From positions 6,297,322-6,361,321 of the forward strand of contig NZ_KB235922.1 of assembly GCF_000332195.1 (NCBI RefSeq): a stretch of DNA of 64,000 nucleotides. Direction: 5' to 3'. This DNA comes from Pleurocapsa sp. PCC 7319. Its GTDB lineage: Bacteria; Cyanobacteriota; Cyanobacteriia; Cyanobacteriales; Xenococcaceae. The notes below the pieces were generated by a model. The model was given only the letters and a program-made list of their open reading frames with translations. It searched no databases and was not told where the DNA came from. A program made the position numbers and the translations under genes. Of the stretch, positions 62,777-64,000 are shown piece after piece (within the stretch, counting starts at the first letter, position 1; each line of letters begins with the position of its first letter).

Positions 62777-63556
62777 TTAATCATGATAGTCTTGACAAAT
62801 TTGTCTGATTGATTTGACCCAAGCTGAAATAAAATCAGTTTGCCAGTCTTGGTTTTTCGGAACATCGACTAAAGTTAGCGTATCTAAAGCCTCTGCTACA
62901 TTTCCATCTATCTGACCTAAACCAACGGGAGTGAGTTTATCCTGGGAGACGGTTTGATAATTCTGGATTAACCACTGTACTGCTTTTTTGGGGTCTGCCC
63001 CTTGACCCATGATTAAGGATAATCTGTCGCCAAATATTATTTTGAAACCATATTCAGTGGCTACTTGTCGTAGTTCTTGAATTGCAATTCGATTGGGGGT
63101 TAAAAAATACTCACTAAATTCTCTAGCTTTAGCTCGACGGGCCATAGCTAATGATGAGCCAATTAATGGTTGAATATCCTCTTCATCCAGATCGCCAAAA
63201 CCACGCAAGATTTTGCCTATTTCTTCCTGTACAGCTTTCAAAGCTGCCCTGGCTTCAGTATAGGTGCATCCCAGCTGATAAAGATGATAATCATCTACTT
63301 TAGTAGTTTCTGAAGTTATAAGAAGATGGTTATCTTGAGGAATAAAAATACCGCTACCTTGCTCTACTATTAAAGGGTCATTTAAACCAATTTTCTGCGA
63401 TAAGCTGGTTATTTCTGCACGAGTGTTATCAGTTATAAGAATTAAAGGAATATTTTTGTGCTTCAATTCTTGAATCACTGAGATAACTGACTCATAATTT
63501 TGCTCTTCCAGTGGCGGTAGTAGTATATCAAGATTAGTAAAAATAATTAAAGACAT
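62777..63556 (-). CDS. HAD-IIB protein of the mannosyl-3-phosphoglycerate phosphatase type, altered active site
   Basis: A 259-residue HAD-fold protein with the domain order of MPGP/sucrose-phosphatase-like enzymes. Motif I reads FTNLDILL where F-T-D-L-D-G-T is expected: the nucleophile Asp is Asn8, with Asp10 kept. Motif II is ITDNTRAEI, motif III is in GADPKKAVQW, and motif IV reads GLGQIDGNVAEAL instead of GLGDSxND. The fold and length are intact but the nucleophile and metal-binding acids are changed, so it is probably not an active phosphatase. It lies 50 bases after hisD on the same strand. Confidence 0.75.
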   Translation of the reverse strand: MSLIIFTNLDILLPPLEEQNYESVISVIQELKHKNIPLILITDNTRAEITSLSQKIGLNDPLIVEQGSGIFIPQDNHLLITSETTKVDDYHLYQLGCTYTEARAALKAVQEEIGKILRGFGDLDEEDIQPLIGSSLAMARRAKAREFSEYFLTPNRIAIQELRQVATEYGFKIIFGDRLSLIMGQGADPKKAVQWLIQNYQTVSQDKLTPVGLGQIDGNVAEALDTLTLVDVPKNQDWQTDFISAWVKSIRQICQDYHD

Positions 63557-63607
63557 TATTTTTGTGTATCAATCAAATATTAACTATTGACAGTCAACTA
63601 CTACCAA

Positions 63608-64000
63608 CTATTCGGTTCTAAATTTCACAGAATCAGCGTGAGAAGGTAAACCTTCAGCTTGAGCCAAAATTTGAATAGTGCTAGACATCTTTTTCAGGGC
63701 TGTTGCCGAGTACTGAATTAGGCTTGAGTGTTTCATAAAGGTTTCTACTCCTAATGCAGAAGCATAGCGAGCAGCTCCTGACGTCGGTAAAGTATGATTA
63801 GGTCCTGCTAGATAGTCTCCTGTAGCCTCTGGTGTAGAATTACCAATAAAAATAGCCCCAGCGTGACGAATTTGTGCAATTAAATCCCAAGGGTCTGCTA
63901 TTTCTAACTCTAGATGTTCTGGTGCAAATAAATTGGAAAGTTCTGCTGCATCCTCCAACGAATCTACCACCACAATCAAACCGTAGTGAGCGATCGCTTT
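63608..64000 (-). CDS. hisD: Histidinol dehydrogenase, C-terminal part (cut by window edge)
   Basis: HisD oxidises histidinol to histidine, the last step of histidine synthesis. The segment contains the C-terminal catalytic region: NLFAPEHLELEIADPWDLIA, FIGNSTPEATGDYLAGPNHT (zinc and substrate region), LPTSGAARYASALGVETFMK and the closing helices. The reading frame stays open up to base 64000 (AHYGLIVVVDS upstream of the first Met), so the gene continues beyond the window. About 130 of some 430 residues are visible. Confidence 0.93.
   Translation of the reverse strand, partial: KAIAHYGLIVVVDSLEDAAELSNLFAPEHLELEIADPWDLIAQIRHAGAIFIGNSTPEATGDYLAGPNHTLPTSGAARYASALGVETFMKHSSLIQYSATALKKMSSTIQILAQAEGLPSHADSVKFRTE

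Overview
The window is chromosomal DNA from an AT-rich cyanobacterium. The evidence is the very frequent palindrome GCGATCGC (HIP1), genes restricted to or typical of oxygenic phototrophs (BciB-type vinyl reductase, CurT/CAAD protein, SLH-domain iron porins, PATAN-domain phototaxis operon), and the glucosylglycerol genes ggpS and gghA, which point to a salt-tolerant (marine or brackish) lineage. Many intergenic repeats suggest a large, repeat-rich genome of the Pleurocapsales/Stanieria kind, but the species cannot be named from the sequence.

Layout. 1-3.6 kb: an orphan HicB-like antitoxin, a repeat-laden spacer, rsmH, two tandem FeoA-domain genes and a MITE-like repeat. 3.6-11.5 kb (mostly minus strand): tRNA-Gln, two alpha/beta hydrolases, a HAD phosphatase, queG, a prohibitin-like SPFH protein, the remains of a filamentous-haemagglutinin gene, a methyltransferase and hemW. 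11.7-18.5 kb (plus): a PIN/TRAM protein coupled to cbiD, guaA, and two tandem trypsin-like proteases whose 3' ends have been homogenised. 18.6-35.5 kb: SDR, bciB, a Gfo/Idh/MocA oxidoreductase, an SLH porin, a type II NADH dehydrogenase, an acyltransferase, a HAD protein, a free Hpt protein, an FtsL-like candidate followed by ftsI, and a MoxR-methyltransferase-DUF58 group.

35.5-42.8 kb is a five-gene phototaxis/motility signalling operon on the minus strand (PATAN-REC, REC, CheW, MCP, CheA-REC) of the Pix/Pil type. 42.9-49.8 kb: cobB/cbiA, a strongly structured intergenic RNA candidate carrying a 23-codon ORF with a full Shine-Dalgarno sequence, cysK, a J-domain protein, a tandem-domain QueD/PTPS protein, CurT and a GspE-N-domain protein. 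50-55.7 kb: a double-domain RNase III-fold protein lacking the catalytic acids, overlapping gghA, divergent from ggpS. 55.7-56.5 kb: an IS200/IS605 (TnpB-type) right-end remnant with no tnpB. 56.5-64 kb: sdhC, GST, a zinc-ribbon protein, a second SLH porin, Ni-superoxide dismutase, a branched-chain-amino-acid-type binding lipoprotein, tRNA-Ser, a HAD protein with an altered active site, and the 3' part of hisD running off the window.

Most genes are ordinary housekeeping. The parts that merit attention are the structured element at 44.36-44.62 kb, the orphan IS605 end at 55.9 kb, the pseudo-RNase III protein at 50 kb, the MITE-like family with variable heptamer arrays, and heptamer or other repeats that have entered coding sequence in cobB and in the acyltransferase gene.
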